DNA of 64,000 nucleotides from Pirellulaceae bacterium. GTDB taxonomy: Bacteria; Planctomycetota; Planctomycetia; Pirellulales; Pirellulaceae. Under the pieces are notes generated by a model. That model ran no database searches. It saw only the letters and a program-made list of their open reading frames with translations, and was not told where the DNA came from. Of the stretch, positions 33,289 through 41,284 are shown one piece after another. The position numbers and the translations under genes were made by a program. The DNA is taken from positions 620,001 to 684,000 of the forward strand of contig JAGYIQ010000001.1 of the NCBI GenBank assembly GCA_018402565.1. The letters run 5' to 3'. How positions within the stretch are numbered: the first letter of the stretch is position 1; every line of letters starts with the position of its first letter.

Positions 33289-34713
33289 ATGAAACAGTCT
33301 TTTTGCGATCAACCCACACCGTCGACCTCGCGTCGCGAGGCGCTGCGGACACTTTCTGCTGGATTCGGTTATCTGGCCTTTACCGGCTTGGCGGCCGCCG
33401 AGGCGAGCGGGCATGGTTTGGGCCCTGACGTTCCCCAGCTGCACTTCGAGCCGCGTGCCAAACGAGTGATCTTCCTGTGCATGCGCGGGGGACCGTCGCA
33501 TGTGGATACGTTCGATTACAAACCGCATTTGAAGCAAGCCCATGGTCGACCGTCCAATTACGGTGCCCCCTGGTGCGCGTCTCCATGGAATTTCCATCAA
33601 CATGGCGACAGCGGAATGTGGATTTCAGAACTGTTCCCCAACCTGGCCCGCCACGCAGATGATCTCTGCCTGCTCAATGGAATGCACTGCGACCAACCGG
33701 CTCACGCCCAAGCCTTCATTCAAATGCATACCGGTAACTTCCAGTCGGTAAGACCGTCACTGGGTGCGTGGACGCTGTATGGACTGGGAAGTGAAAGCCA
33801 GAATTTGCCTGGATTCATCTCGATCAATCCGCCAACCGCCACCGGGGGTGCTCAGAACTACGGCAGCTCGTTTCTACCGGCCGCTTTTCAAGGCACAAAG
33901 TTCAACATCCAAGACAGCTCACAACGCAACCGCCGCATCGATCGTTTGCGTCGCGGTGAAGCCAACCCCTATGGGATCAATAACGCGGTCAACCAACGCA
34001 TTTCGCGAACCCAGCAACGGGAGCAACTGAACTTGATCCAGGCGCTCAATGGCGAGAAACTGAGCCGCGATCAGCACAATCCTCTGGTGGAAGGAGCCAT
34101 CGAGAACCTGGAACTTGCCTTTCGCATGCAGGATGCGGTCCCCCGTGTGATGGATATCGCAGGGGAAACGGAAGAGACCTTAAAGCTGTATGGAATCAAC
34201 GAGGATCCAACGGATGGCTTTGGTCGTCAGTGCCTAATCGCTCGTCGCTTGGCGGAGGCCGGCGTACGATTCATCGAATTGGGGCATGGCAGTTGGGATC
34301 AGCACAGCAATATCCAGACAGCCCTAGCGGACAATTGCGCCGAGACGGACAAACCAATCGCCGGACTGTTGGCCGATCTCAAACGTCGCGATCTTCTGAA
34401 AGACACGTTGATCCTCTGGGGCGGCGAATTTGGTCGTACGCCCTACTCGGACTCAGGAACGGGTCGTGACCACAATCATAAAGGGTACACCATGTGGATG
34501 GCCGGCGGCGGCGTGAAAGGCGGTTTTCAGTATGGCCGCACCGACCAGCATGGCTACGAAGCTGTTGAAGGCAAGATGCACATCCACGACTGGCATGCCA
34601 CCATTTTGCATCTACTGGGTCTGGATCACGAACGACTTACCTACCTCTATGCCGGCCGCCAAATGCGTCTGACCGATGTCGCCGGATCAGTCGCCACCGA
34701 CATCTTGTCCTAG
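33289..34713 (+). CDS. DUF1501 exported protein (module 1)
   Basis: 474 residues with a Tat-like leader (SRREALRTLSAGFGYLAF). DUF1501, related to sulfatase/alkaline phosphatase folds, fills the rest: VIFLCMRGGPSHVDTFDYKP, LLNGMHCDQPAHAQAF, WGGEFGRTPYSDSGTGRDHN, WHATILHLLGLDHERLTY. The stop TAG at 34711-34713 lies inside the CTAG end of a partial MITE, so that element defines the present C-terminus. It is the partner of the PSCyt protein at 30616-33279. Confidence 0.92.
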   Translation: MKQSFCDQPTPSTSRREALRTLSAGFGYLAFTGLAAAEASGHGLGPDVPQLHFEPRAKRVIFLCMRGGPSHVDTFDYKPHLKQAHGRPSNYGAPWCASPWNFHQHGDSGMWISELFPNLARHADDLCLLNGMHCDQPAHAQAFIQMHTGNFQSVRPSLGAWTLYGLGSESQNLPGFISINPPTATGGAQNYGSSFLPAAFQGTKFNIQDSSQRNRRIDRLRRGEANPYGINNAVNQRISRTQQREQLNLIQALNGEKLSRDQHNPLVEGAIENLELAFRMQDAVPRVMDIAGETEETLKLYGINEDPTDGFGRQCLIARRLAEAGVRFIELGHGSWDQHSNIQTALADNCAETDKPIAGLLADLKRRDLLKDTLILWGGEFGRTPYSDSGTGRDHNHKGYTMWMAGGGVKGGFQYGRTDQHGYEAVEGKMHIHDWHATILHLLGLDHERLTYLYAGRQMRLTDVAGSVATDILS

Positions 34714-34762
34714 TGCCTTGTCACAATCAAATTTTGGGATCGGTGCGGTAAAGGGGTCAGGT
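34710..34762 (+). repeat. Left arm of the 12754-12898 MITE-like element
   Basis: The sequence ctagtgccttgtcacaatc, then attttgggatcggtgcgg, then aaaggggtcagg, matches the left arm at 12754 onward with few changes, but the loop and right arm are absent. Its first bases provide the stop codon of the DUF1501 gene. It may be a decayed copy that lost one arm. Confidence 0.7.
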
Positions 34763-34922
34763 GGGACTTGATGAATGGTTGATGAAGTTTCCACGAATTG
34801 TCGCCGGCGCAGCCTGGCTGCCCTTGCCAGCTACTGGAACTGGCCTGTTTAATGACGACCCGAACCAGGCTTGTCTGGTTGCCATCCGCTTCTCCCCAGT
34901 GGTGCAAAAACGAGTCCCGACC

Positions 34923-35579
34923 ATGAGCCAGGCGACCCCCAATTATCTGCAACCTGGCATTCCAGCCGGACTGAAATGGGTCTCGATGCCCGTGGTACCC
35001 GCCACTGCGGAAAGTTTGCAGGGGTTCGGGCAATTGATTGCCCGCGACCAATACGAAGCCTTCCAGATTGAAATCGTGCGGTGGCCCGCCAGTGGCTGGC
35101 GGCCCGTCGACGAGGACTCGGGGGACGAAGGCGGGACAACGGCTGGGATTTTTACCAGCCAATGGAAAGGCGACATCCTGTACGGCGTAAATGAAGCCGT
35201 GGGCGGCCATTACATCTTGGGGTACTCCCAAGCACCCGAATCGGCCACGGAAGATCACTCGCAGGATCCCACCCACTTGCTGATGTGGCACGCAAACTAT
35301 CACCCCGATGGCGGGCAGCTGTTCTTTCCACTGCAACCCGAACCGTTCTACGTGCCTTTGGCGTTACCCGGTGATGATGTTCGCCCAGAGGATTTTATCT
35401 GTTTCCAATTTACGGGCGAACAGGGGCTGTACATTCACCCCAACATCTGGCACGACGGCGTCTTCGCCCGACGCGGAACACAACGATTTTTTGATCGCCA
35501 AGGCGCGGTACACGCTCGAGTCTCGGTCGACTTTCCCCGCGAATTCCACTGCCTTCTGGCGGCGAATCTAACGCCCTAA
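34923..35579 (+). CDS. Ureidoglycolate lyase-like cupin protein (AllA family)
   Basis: 218 residues from ATG 34923; the open frame reaches 34761, but that part shows no family similarity. The C-terminal half has the AllA cupin motifs: DPTHLLMWHANYHPDGGQLFFP, GLYIHPNIWHDGVF and VSVDFPREFHCLLAANL. His residues in the WHANYHPDGG and NIWHDG blocks could bind the substrate-site metal. AllA converts ureidoglycolate to glyoxylate and urea in purine-derived nitrogen use. No other allantoin gene is near, so the true substrate may differ. The protein is longer than the usual ~160 residues, because of an insert near 60-90. Confidence 0.75.
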   Translation: MSQATPNYLQPGIPAGLKWVSMPVVPATAESLQGFGQLIARDQYEAFQIEIVRWPASGWRPVDEDSGDEGGTTAGIFTSQWKGDILYGVNEAVGGHYILGYSQAPESATEDHSQDPTHLLMWHANYHPDGGQLFFPLQPEPFYVPLALPGDDVRPEDFICFQFTGEQGLYIHPNIWHDGVFARRGTQRFFDRQGAVHARVSVDFPREFHCLLAANLTP

Positions 35580-35619
35580 CCGCCTACCAGCTATCGCTGT
35601 GGCCGGACCGGTTGTTGTT

Positions 35620-36603
35620 TCACTCAGCTGGCATGCCCAATTCTCGGAGGTCCCACAATTCGATTCTGGTATCGGCAAGCGAAAGGGCCAGTTTGCGAAA
35701 GTCGCTGGAAATGTCTATTGCCGTAGCCGGGGCATGGGAGGTTTCATGCGTCCAAATCGGCTCCCAGGTTTTTGTCTCGTAAACGTTCAAACGGTTGGAC
35801 TTGCCGGGCCTCATGATGGCCATTCGATCTCCGGTGGCAGAGAATACCGGCGCCAGTAGCGGGCCATCGGTCCACGTTTGCAGCTCCTGACCCGTTTCGA
35901 TATTCAAAACAACGATCTTGGCGATATCCTGAGCCAAACCGCGGTACTCGACCGCCAGTAAATCTCCACTTTGATTGAGTTGCAGGTCGATGGGAATCTT
36001 GGGCAGATCGAATTCGCGAATCACGTTTCCGGTTTCCGCCTCAATCACCCAAACATGCTGGTTGTTCGTGACCGCATACCGAGTCGCATCGCCCGAAATG
36101 TGTGCCGACTTCATGACGTCCACCATGGGGGTTCGGACACGAAACATCTTCTCCCAACCCACCTTGCGCTGCTCCAAGTCCCACTGGCGGAAGATAAACC
36201 CCAAGTGGCTGTCTTGGCGGACCTCGTACAAGTATTTTCCCGAGTCATCCAACTTCAATTGCAGGCCAATCACGCCAGTCAATTCCGGTTGTCCGCCGCG
36301 TAGGCTTCCAAGTAGATGGCGGAGATGCGACGTCGAATGGTGTGAGTAGAGCTTTTTGCTATTTCCCGTTTTCATATCGCGTTCGAACACTGAGTAATCA
36401 CCACCACCACCAGAGCTAAAGTGAAAAACCCTTGTATCCAAGCGGGAAACAACATCGTAGTAGTCACCCGCTGCGCGCCCGAGACACTCGTCCGCAATAC
36501 GAGCCCGACAGGGAGTCAATCTGAACCGGACTCGCGGTATTGGTTTTTCGATCGTAGATAACCGCACCATTCCCATTGGCGGCACAGACCAGAAAGTCGC
36601 CAT
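35620..36603 (-). CDS. Beta-propeller protein, C-terminal part after a frameshift
   Basis: The frame gives WD40/PQQ-like blades (IAKIVVLNIETGQELQTWTDG, NRLNVYETKTWEPIWTHET, IELWDLRELGMP). Its first ~40 residues overlap the neighbouring frame at 36464-36603 and look unlike a start region (no RBS or leader). The preceding frame ends at 36464 in the middle of a blade series. The two parts make sense as one protein of about 580 residues interrupted by a +1 shift at roughly 36464-36500. It may be a pseudogene, a sequencing error or a programmed frameshift; the first two are more likely. Confidence 0.6.
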   Translation of the reverse strand: MATFWSVPPMGMVRLSTIEKPIPRVRFRLTPCRARIADECLGRAAGDYYDVVSRLDTRVFHFSSGGGGDYSVFERDMKTGNSKKLYSHHSTSHLRHLLGSLRGGQPELTGVIGLQLKLDDSGKYLYEVRQDSHLGFIFRQWDLEQRKVGWEKMFRVRTPMVDVMKSAHISGDATRYAVTNNQHVWVIEAETGNVIREFDLPKIPIDLQLNQSGDLLAVEYRGLAQDIAKIVVLNIETGQELQTWTDGPLLAPVFSATGDRMAIMRPGKSNRLNVYETKTWEPIWTHETSHAPATAIDISSDFRKLALSLADTRIELWDLRELGMPAE

Positions 36604-37354
36604 CGTCGCTGGCTGATCGGAAGCTCAGGTGAGCCAGCGATTCGGGCGGTGCCCATTCGCTGATTTCACCGCTCTGCAAGTCGAGCGACTGGCGGGCGTC
36701 CCAGTGGACCAAATCGGTTTCGGACGCAAAGAAGGTACCAACAAAATCTTCGCTCATCAAGGCTCGAGGTCCTTGCAGATCGAACAAATGCATCCGTTCC
36801 TGTTCTTGCATGATCAACCAACGGTCGTTCGGAGAAAACCAGATGCGTGGGGTGGGATTCAGATAGGCGGGTGATTCATCCACCAGGAACGGTTTGCCAC
36901 TCAATCGCCCATTTTCGAAGACGACTAGGTACTTGCCCTGTTTTATCTGCCAATCCTCGTCAGTTTCAGCCGGCAAATCGTAAAGGTCAAACTCCAGGTC
37001 CGCTTGGTCATATATTCCCAACAATACGGCCAGAACCTTGCCGGAGGGAGAAAACTGCAAACCTTGAACCACGGGCAAACGTTGTCCAACCGCAAACGGA
37101 ATCGTATGGAGGATCTCCGCTCGCTGCCGATCCACCACAAGTAACTGGCGCTCAGCGACATAAGCCAGCAAACGGCCGTCCGCCGAGACACTGAGTTGCC
37201 CCCCAGTCAAATGCGCGTCGGGGTTGGTCCGGCCCAACAGTCGAACCCCAGGCGAAACCTGCTCGACCAAACTCGATTTCGCGGGTTCTTGCAACGATTG
37301 GGAGCCAAAACCAATACCAACAGACAGCAAAAAAAAGACGACCAAGTGACACAT
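36464..37354 (-). CDS. Secreted beta-propeller protein, N-terminal part before a frameshift
   Basis: 296 residues with a signal peptide (HLVVFFLLSVGIGFGSQS). The blades follow a typical WD40-like pattern (GGQLSVSADGRLLAYVAERQLLVVDR, QGLQFSPSGKVLAVLLG, RIWFSPNDRWLIMQEQ). It ends abruptly at 36464 with YCGRVSRARSG, while the next blades continue in the +1 frame at 35620-36480. No protein-binding partner is indicated by the neighbours. Treat together with the entry at 35620-36603 as one broken gene. Confidence 0.65.
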   Translation of the reverse strand: MCHLVVFFLLSVGIGFGSQSLQEPAKSSLVEQVSPGVRLLGRTNPDAHLTGGQLSVSADGRLLAYVAERQLLVVDRQRAEILHTIPFAVGQRLPVVQGLQFSPSGKVLAVLLGIYDQADLEFDLYDLPAETDEDWQIKQGKYLVVFENGRLSGKPFLVDESPAYLNPTPRIWFSPNDRWLIMQEQERMHLFDLQGPRALMSEDFVGTFFASETDLVHWDARQSLDLQSGEISEWAPPESLAHLSFRSASDDGDFLVCAANGNGAVIYDRKTNTASPVQIDSLSGSYCGRVSRARSG

Positions 37355-37439
37355 CGCTCACGACTCCGATTATGCAGGATGAAAAGCACGATTCAGCTAC
37401 CGTGTCGCATTGTATCACCCGGTTGGTCGGAGTAAAGCA

Positions 37440-38245
37440 TTGAAACACCGGCCCCAGTGCTTTTTGGAATGCAAGCGGAGCAGCGCAAGCTGCCCGGTGT
37501 CTCGGAGCGCATGCAAGCGGAGCAGCGCAAGCTGCCCGGTTCTTGCGAACCCTCGATAATCGTTCTCGATTGAGAACACAAATCGGGAACGGTACCCAGC
37601 CGTTGTGTCGTCGGATCATGGGCGATTGGCTCAGTGTCCGTGGGACCGGGCAGCTTGCGCTGCTCCGCTTAAATGGGGACCGGGCAGCTTGCGCTGTTCC
37701 GCTTGCATCGGAGCGCATGCAAGCGGAGCAGCGCGAGCTGCCCGGTGTTTCGGAGCGCATGCAAGCGGAGCAGCGCAAGCTGCCCGGTGTTTCGGAGCGC
37801 ATGAAAGCGGAGCAGCGCAAGCTGCCCGGTGTTTCGAACCCTCGATAATCGCTCTCGATTGAGAACACCGATCGGGAACGGTACCCAGTCGTTGTGTCGT
37901 CGGATCATGGACGCTGGGCTCAGTGTCCGTGGGACCGGGCAGCTTGCGCTGCTCCGCTTAAATGGGGACCGGGCAGCTTGCGCTGCTCCGCTTAAATCTG
38001 AGCGCATGAAAGCGGAGCAGCGCGAGCTGCCCGGTTTTTGCGGACCCTCGATAATCGCTCTCGATTGAGAACACCGATCGTGAACGGTACCCAGCCGTTG
38101 TGTCGTCGGATCATGGGCGCTGGGCTCAGTGTCCGTGGGATCGGGCAGCTTGCGCTGCTCCGCTTAAATGGGTACCGGGCAGCTTGCGCTGCTCCGCTTA
38201 AACAGGGACCGGGCAGCTTGCGCTGCTCCGCTTGCATGGGCCTGA
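37440..38245. repeat. Cluster of 26-bp REP-like motifs in both orientations with a triplicated ~120-bp block
   Basis: The 26-mer aagcggagcagcgcaagctg+cccggt occurs about six times forward and seven times reversed. A ~120-bp block (accctcgataatcg to tccgtgggaccgggc) starts at 37549, 37838 and 38044, spacing 289 and 206 bp. Facing copies can fold into long hairpins. The cluster fills the 894-bp gap between the broken propeller gene and the coiled-coil gene. Open frames over it are repeat artefacts and no gene is supported. Confidence 0.85.
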
Positions 38246-38248
38246 ACA

Positions 38249-39100
38249 TTACTTCAACGGAGATGGGGGTGTTTGGAGCTCCAGTTGCAGCTGCGATGAA
38301 CGATCCTCGAGATCGAACTGCCGCTTCTGTAGATACGATTGCTTCACACGCATTTCGCTCAGCTTGCTCCTCAACTGCTCGATCTCCGACAGCATCGACC
38401 GCACACGCTGTTGGGGCACCAGCAACTCGTCGATTTTCGCTAACTTCGCGGCCACCTCGATCCGATCCATGGCAACTTTAGCTAAGACGTCACCAGCCCA
38501 AATCGTCTCAGGTGTACGGTTCGAGCTAGGAGACTCCAACTCAAGCAGTTGCACTTCAACCCCCATGACTCGTTTCCGCAGTTCGCTGACCTGCCTCGAG
38601 GAAACGGCCCCCGCTTTTTCTAACTCCTGCAGCCCCTTCAGTTCTCTTTGCTCCAAACTGAGTAGCTCCTCCAACATCTGCCGCCTCTTAACCAGCGTGG
38701 CGTCCTGTGTCTCCCCCGGCGGCTTGCTCAACATCGCTTGCAGATGTTTCGATTTGGCGTCCAGGCCGGCCAGCTCGATACTCAGGTTGATCCGCTGAAC
38801 TTGCAACTGTGTGAGGATCTCTGGGTAGGCCGCTTCAGAAACGCCTTCGGCTTGTAGAAACTCACCCATCTTTTGTATTTGAGCCTGCATCAACTCAGTG
38901 GCTCGATTCGCTTCCTCCAATTGCTCCGAATTCTCGGCCTGCAGCAGTCGGTAGCGTTCGATCCACTGCAAGGATATGCTGCGTTGCGGAGCCGGCTGGG
39001 CTGGAAGTTCGTCCTGAGCCAGCGTCACCTGCCCCAGTCCGCTGCTCCAACCACAGACGAGCCCCAGAACCAAACAAAAGTACAATTCAGTCTTCAACAT
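38249..39100 (-). CDS. Exported coiled-coil protein
   Basis: 283 residues from ATG 39100, with GAGGAG 6 nt upstream. A signal peptide (KTELYFCLVLGLVCGW) ends near residue 29. The rest is rich in Glu/Gln/Leu/Lys heptads: long coiled coils at about 45-85, 100-190 and 205-275. It resembles in layout the periplasmic adaptor or TolC-like coiled-coil hairpins but has no specific family motif. It is the third gene of an operon with an ECF sigma factor and its anti-sigma protein, so it is likely periplasmic and part of the sensing or response. Its stop lies next to the repeat island. Confidence 0.75.
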   Translation of the reverse strand: MLKTELYFCLVLGLVCGWSSGLGQVTLAQDELPAQPAPQRSISLQWIERYRLLQAENSEQLEEANRATELMQAQIQKMGEFLQAEGVSEAAYPEILTQLQVQRINLSIELAGLDAKSKHLQAMLSKPPGETQDATLVKRRQMLEELLSLEQRELKGLQELEKAGAVSSRQVSELRKRVMGVEVQLLELESPSSNRTPETIWAGDVLAKVAMDRIEVAAKLAKIDELLVPQQRVRSMLSEIEQLRSKLSEMRVKQSYLQKRQFDLEDRSSQLQLELQTPPSPLK

Positions 39101-39117
39101 CTTCTTCTCCTCAAAGG

Positions 39118-39747
39118 TTACTTGGACAACACTCGTAACGCCAATTCGCTGCCCTGGGTTTCGGGGAACTCCCGCACCACTTGTTGCAATTGTTCTTGGA
39201 CCACGGGCGTGGGCCCAACCCTGCGGTGCAGCATTTCGCCGGACATTGCATAAGCCAAGGCCACGCGTTCCCGCGGCGACAGTTCCGGCAACGACTCTCG
39301 GCGAAGTTCCCGTTGCGTTCGCAGCAGCTGGGCCAATTCCAGTTCAACGATCTGAGCTCGCAGGGCATCGGTTCGCTCGGTGTAGTCGTCTGACGCCGGC
39401 TGCATTTCCGCGATCGTTTCGCTTTTACCCACTGACGGGACAGACGATGCACTGGATTCACCCCGTGGATGCTGGGCGATGTCAGGCGCGGGTGGGGTGG
39501 TTGGGAAGAATTGCCACAGCGTCACCGCCGCTAGGATCGCCGCCGACACGGCCACACTCCACAGCATGGGGCGTTGCCAGTGAGCCTGATGTGCGCGAGT
39601 CGTTAATGCCCGACTTCCCTCCGCCCGATCAAGTAGGTTCAGTAACTCGGCACGCAAGGTATCCGGCACGCGGATGTCGCGTAGTTGCCGCGCCAGGTCG
39701 TCATCAGACAGATGTCCGGGGGACTTATTTGGGCGTTCTTTATCCAT
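39118..39747 (-). CDS. Membrane anti-sigma factor-like protein
   Basis: 209 residues from ATG 39747, 8 nt inside the end of the sigma gene. The cytoplasmic N-terminus (1-60) has a helix-rich DDLARQLRDIRVPDTLRAELL segment, one transmembrane helix is at 62-80, then a linker and a periplasmic helical part (TERTDALRAQIVELELAQLL, RERVALAYAMSGEML). No zinc finger is present. The order sigma, membrane protein is the usual sigma/anti-sigma layout, so the role is inferred by position. Confidence 0.75.
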   Translation of the reverse strand: MDKERPNKSPGHLSDDDLARQLRDIRVPDTLRAELLNLLDRAEGSRALTTRAHQAHWQRPMLWSVAVSAAILAAVTLWQFFPTTPPAPDIAQHPRGESSASSVPSVGKSETIAEMQPASDDYTERTDALRAQIVELELAQLLRTQRELRRESLPELSPRERVALAYAMSGEMLHRRVGPTPVVQEQLQQVVREFPETQGSELALRVLSK

Positions 39748-40294
39748 GGGGAATTTCTCGTTCGAGGATAGCGCGCAATTGTTGTTTCCCGCGGTGCAAA
39801 TGCGAGAGCACCGTGCCTGGCGGCAACTCCAAGGCCTGGCCGATCTCTGCGACACTCAGGCCCTCCATCAACTGCAACAGGACGGGGAACCGGTAGCGGA
39901 CCTCCAGTTGCTCGACCGCCCATTGGATCAAGTCTCGATCGTCCGTCCGCTGGGTGGCGTCCGCCGTCGCAGCGCTGCCGTCTGGCCATGCCCCACCGCG
40001 CGGAGCGACGTCTTCCTCCAGGGTGTGCGGTGTAACATCAGTTGCCAGCCACTCGGGGGAGCGACCCAACGACTTCAGGAACTGGCGGCGGAGGATCGCG
40101 AACAGCCAAGCCCGCATTCGCTCGGTGTCCCGCAACGAATCCAAGCCTCGCCAGGCTTGCAGGTAGGTCTCTTGGACCAACTCCACCGCCGTGGCCTCGC
40201 GACCCGTCAGACGCAGGGCCACTCGATACAGCCCCGCATGATGCTGATCGACGCACTGTTCGAATTGTCGTTTTCGGGCAGTGTTGTCGGCCAT
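39740..40294 (-). CDS. ECF sigma factor
   Basis: 184 residues. Region 2: HAGLYRVALRLTGREATAVELVQETYLQAWRG and RMRAWLFAILRRQFL. Region 4: YRFPVLLQLMEGLSVAEIGQALELPPGTVLSHLHRGKQQL. The form is a standard ECF factor of the RpoE-like type. It overlaps the membrane regulator by 8 nt, and the operon continues to a coiled-coil exported protein. An ECF autoregulatory promoter should lie in 40295-40500, but I could not assign it with confidence. Confidence 0.92.
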   Translation of the reverse strand: MADNTARKRQFEQCVDQHHAGLYRVALRLTGREATAVELVQETYLQAWRGLDSLRDTERMRAWLFAILRRQFLKSLGRSPEWLATDVTPHTLEEDVAPRGGAWPDGSAATADATQRTDDRDLIQWAVEQLEVRYRFPVLLQLMEGLSVAEIGQALELPPGTVLSHLHRGKQQLRAILEREIPHG

Positions 40295-40609
40295 GTGGTT
40301 CCATCGGTCGAGGCTCCCAGTCGCTCGCTGGGGTAGAAGTACCGAATCCAGTCGCGATTATTGCAAAAATCTGCCTAAAAAAATCAGCCGCAGTTCGTTG
40401 GCACCCGGTTGTTCCTGACGAAAACCGGACGCTAACGCGTTCCGGCTGGTTGTGAACCGATGGATGGTCTACGATGAAGAGGCATTCCGCGAGTCTTGCG
40501 GGAGGCCGATGTGGGCGGCCAGGCGCGACACTGAGATTGGAACTGATTTGGGAATGGTGACGCTATCGCTTGGTTGACACCCGACAAACGGCGGATCGTT
40601 CCGGAACGG
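40295..40609. other. Divergent intergenic region with a dispersed repeat
   Basis: 315 bp between the sigma operon and the PKS operon. At about 40378-40450 it holds a copy of the 'gctaacgc...gcggctg' family (aatcagccgcag, cacccggttgtt, ggacgctaacgcgttccggctgg), which can form two hairpins. Promoters for both operons must lie here. No gene is seen. Confidence 0.55.
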
Positions 40610-41284
40610 ATGGACGACCCACAGCTGCCCCAAGCGGAGCATCAAAAGGCCTTGGCGGGCCTGGCTCGTTTGAATCGCTGGTCCCGCGGCGATGTCGGGT
40701 TATGGCACCATTTGCAGACGGAAGCGCGTCGTGTTTCACCTCGTCCTCTCCGCGTGTTGGACATTGCCACGGGTTCAGGCGATCTGCCCATTCGGCTGGC
40801 GCGACGAGCCCGCGAGGCTGGGTTGCCGCTGCACTTTTCCGCCTGCGATTGCAGCTCGACCGCTCTGCAGGTCGCGGCTCAAGCGGCACAGCGGGCGGGC
40901 GTGGCGATCGACTTCTTCCCTTTGGACGCGGTCACAGATGCCATCCCGACGGATTACGATATCATCACGATCTCACTGTTCCTGCACCATCTGACGGACG
41001 ACCAGGTCGTCGGGTTGTTGGCCAAGGCGGCGAATGCGACGCGGCAAATGGTCTTGGTAAATGACTTGTCGCGCAGTGACTGGAACTACGCCACGGTCTG
41101 GGTGGCCGCGCGTTTGTTGAGTCGATCGGCGGTGGTGCATTTTGATGGTCCGACCTCGGTGCAAGCCGCCTTTACGCGAGCCGAACTGTTGGATTTGGCG
41201 TCTCGAGCCGGTTTGGAGCAGGTTTCGATCCACCCCCACTTTCCGGCTCGGTGGTTGATGGTTTGGAGGAAGCAACATGACTGA
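40610..41284 (+). CDS. SAM-dependent methyltransferase of the type III PKS operon
   Basis: 224 residues from ATG 40610; a TTG 36 nt earlier also opens the frame. The class I motif is VLDIATGSGDLPIRLARRA, followed by an acidic CDCSSTAL strand and IITISLFLHHLTDD. The sequence is UbiE/MenG-like. Its 3' end overlaps the FAD oxidoreductase start by 8 nt. In Streptomyces the srs operon couples a type III PKS to a methyltransferase and a flavoprotein for phenolic-lipid quinones. The same combination here suggests methylation of an alkylresorcinol or pyrone. The product is an inference. Confidence 0.88.
   Translation: MDDPQLPQAEHQKALAGLARLNRWSRGDVGLWHHLQTEARRVSPRPLRVLDIATGSGDLPIRLARRAREAGLPLHFSACDCSSTALQVAAQAAQRAGVAIDFFPLDAVTDAIPTDYDIITISLFLHHLTDDQVVGLLAKAANATRQMVLVNDLSRSDWNYATVWVAARLLSRSAVVHFDGPTSVQAAFTRAELLDLASRAGLEQVSIHPHFPARWLMVWRKQHD

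Noticed and set aside
37440..38245. CRISPR array or coding region
   Set aside because: Motifs occur in both orientations with irregular spacing, and the spacers are repeated too; it fits a REP/BIME-type cluster.
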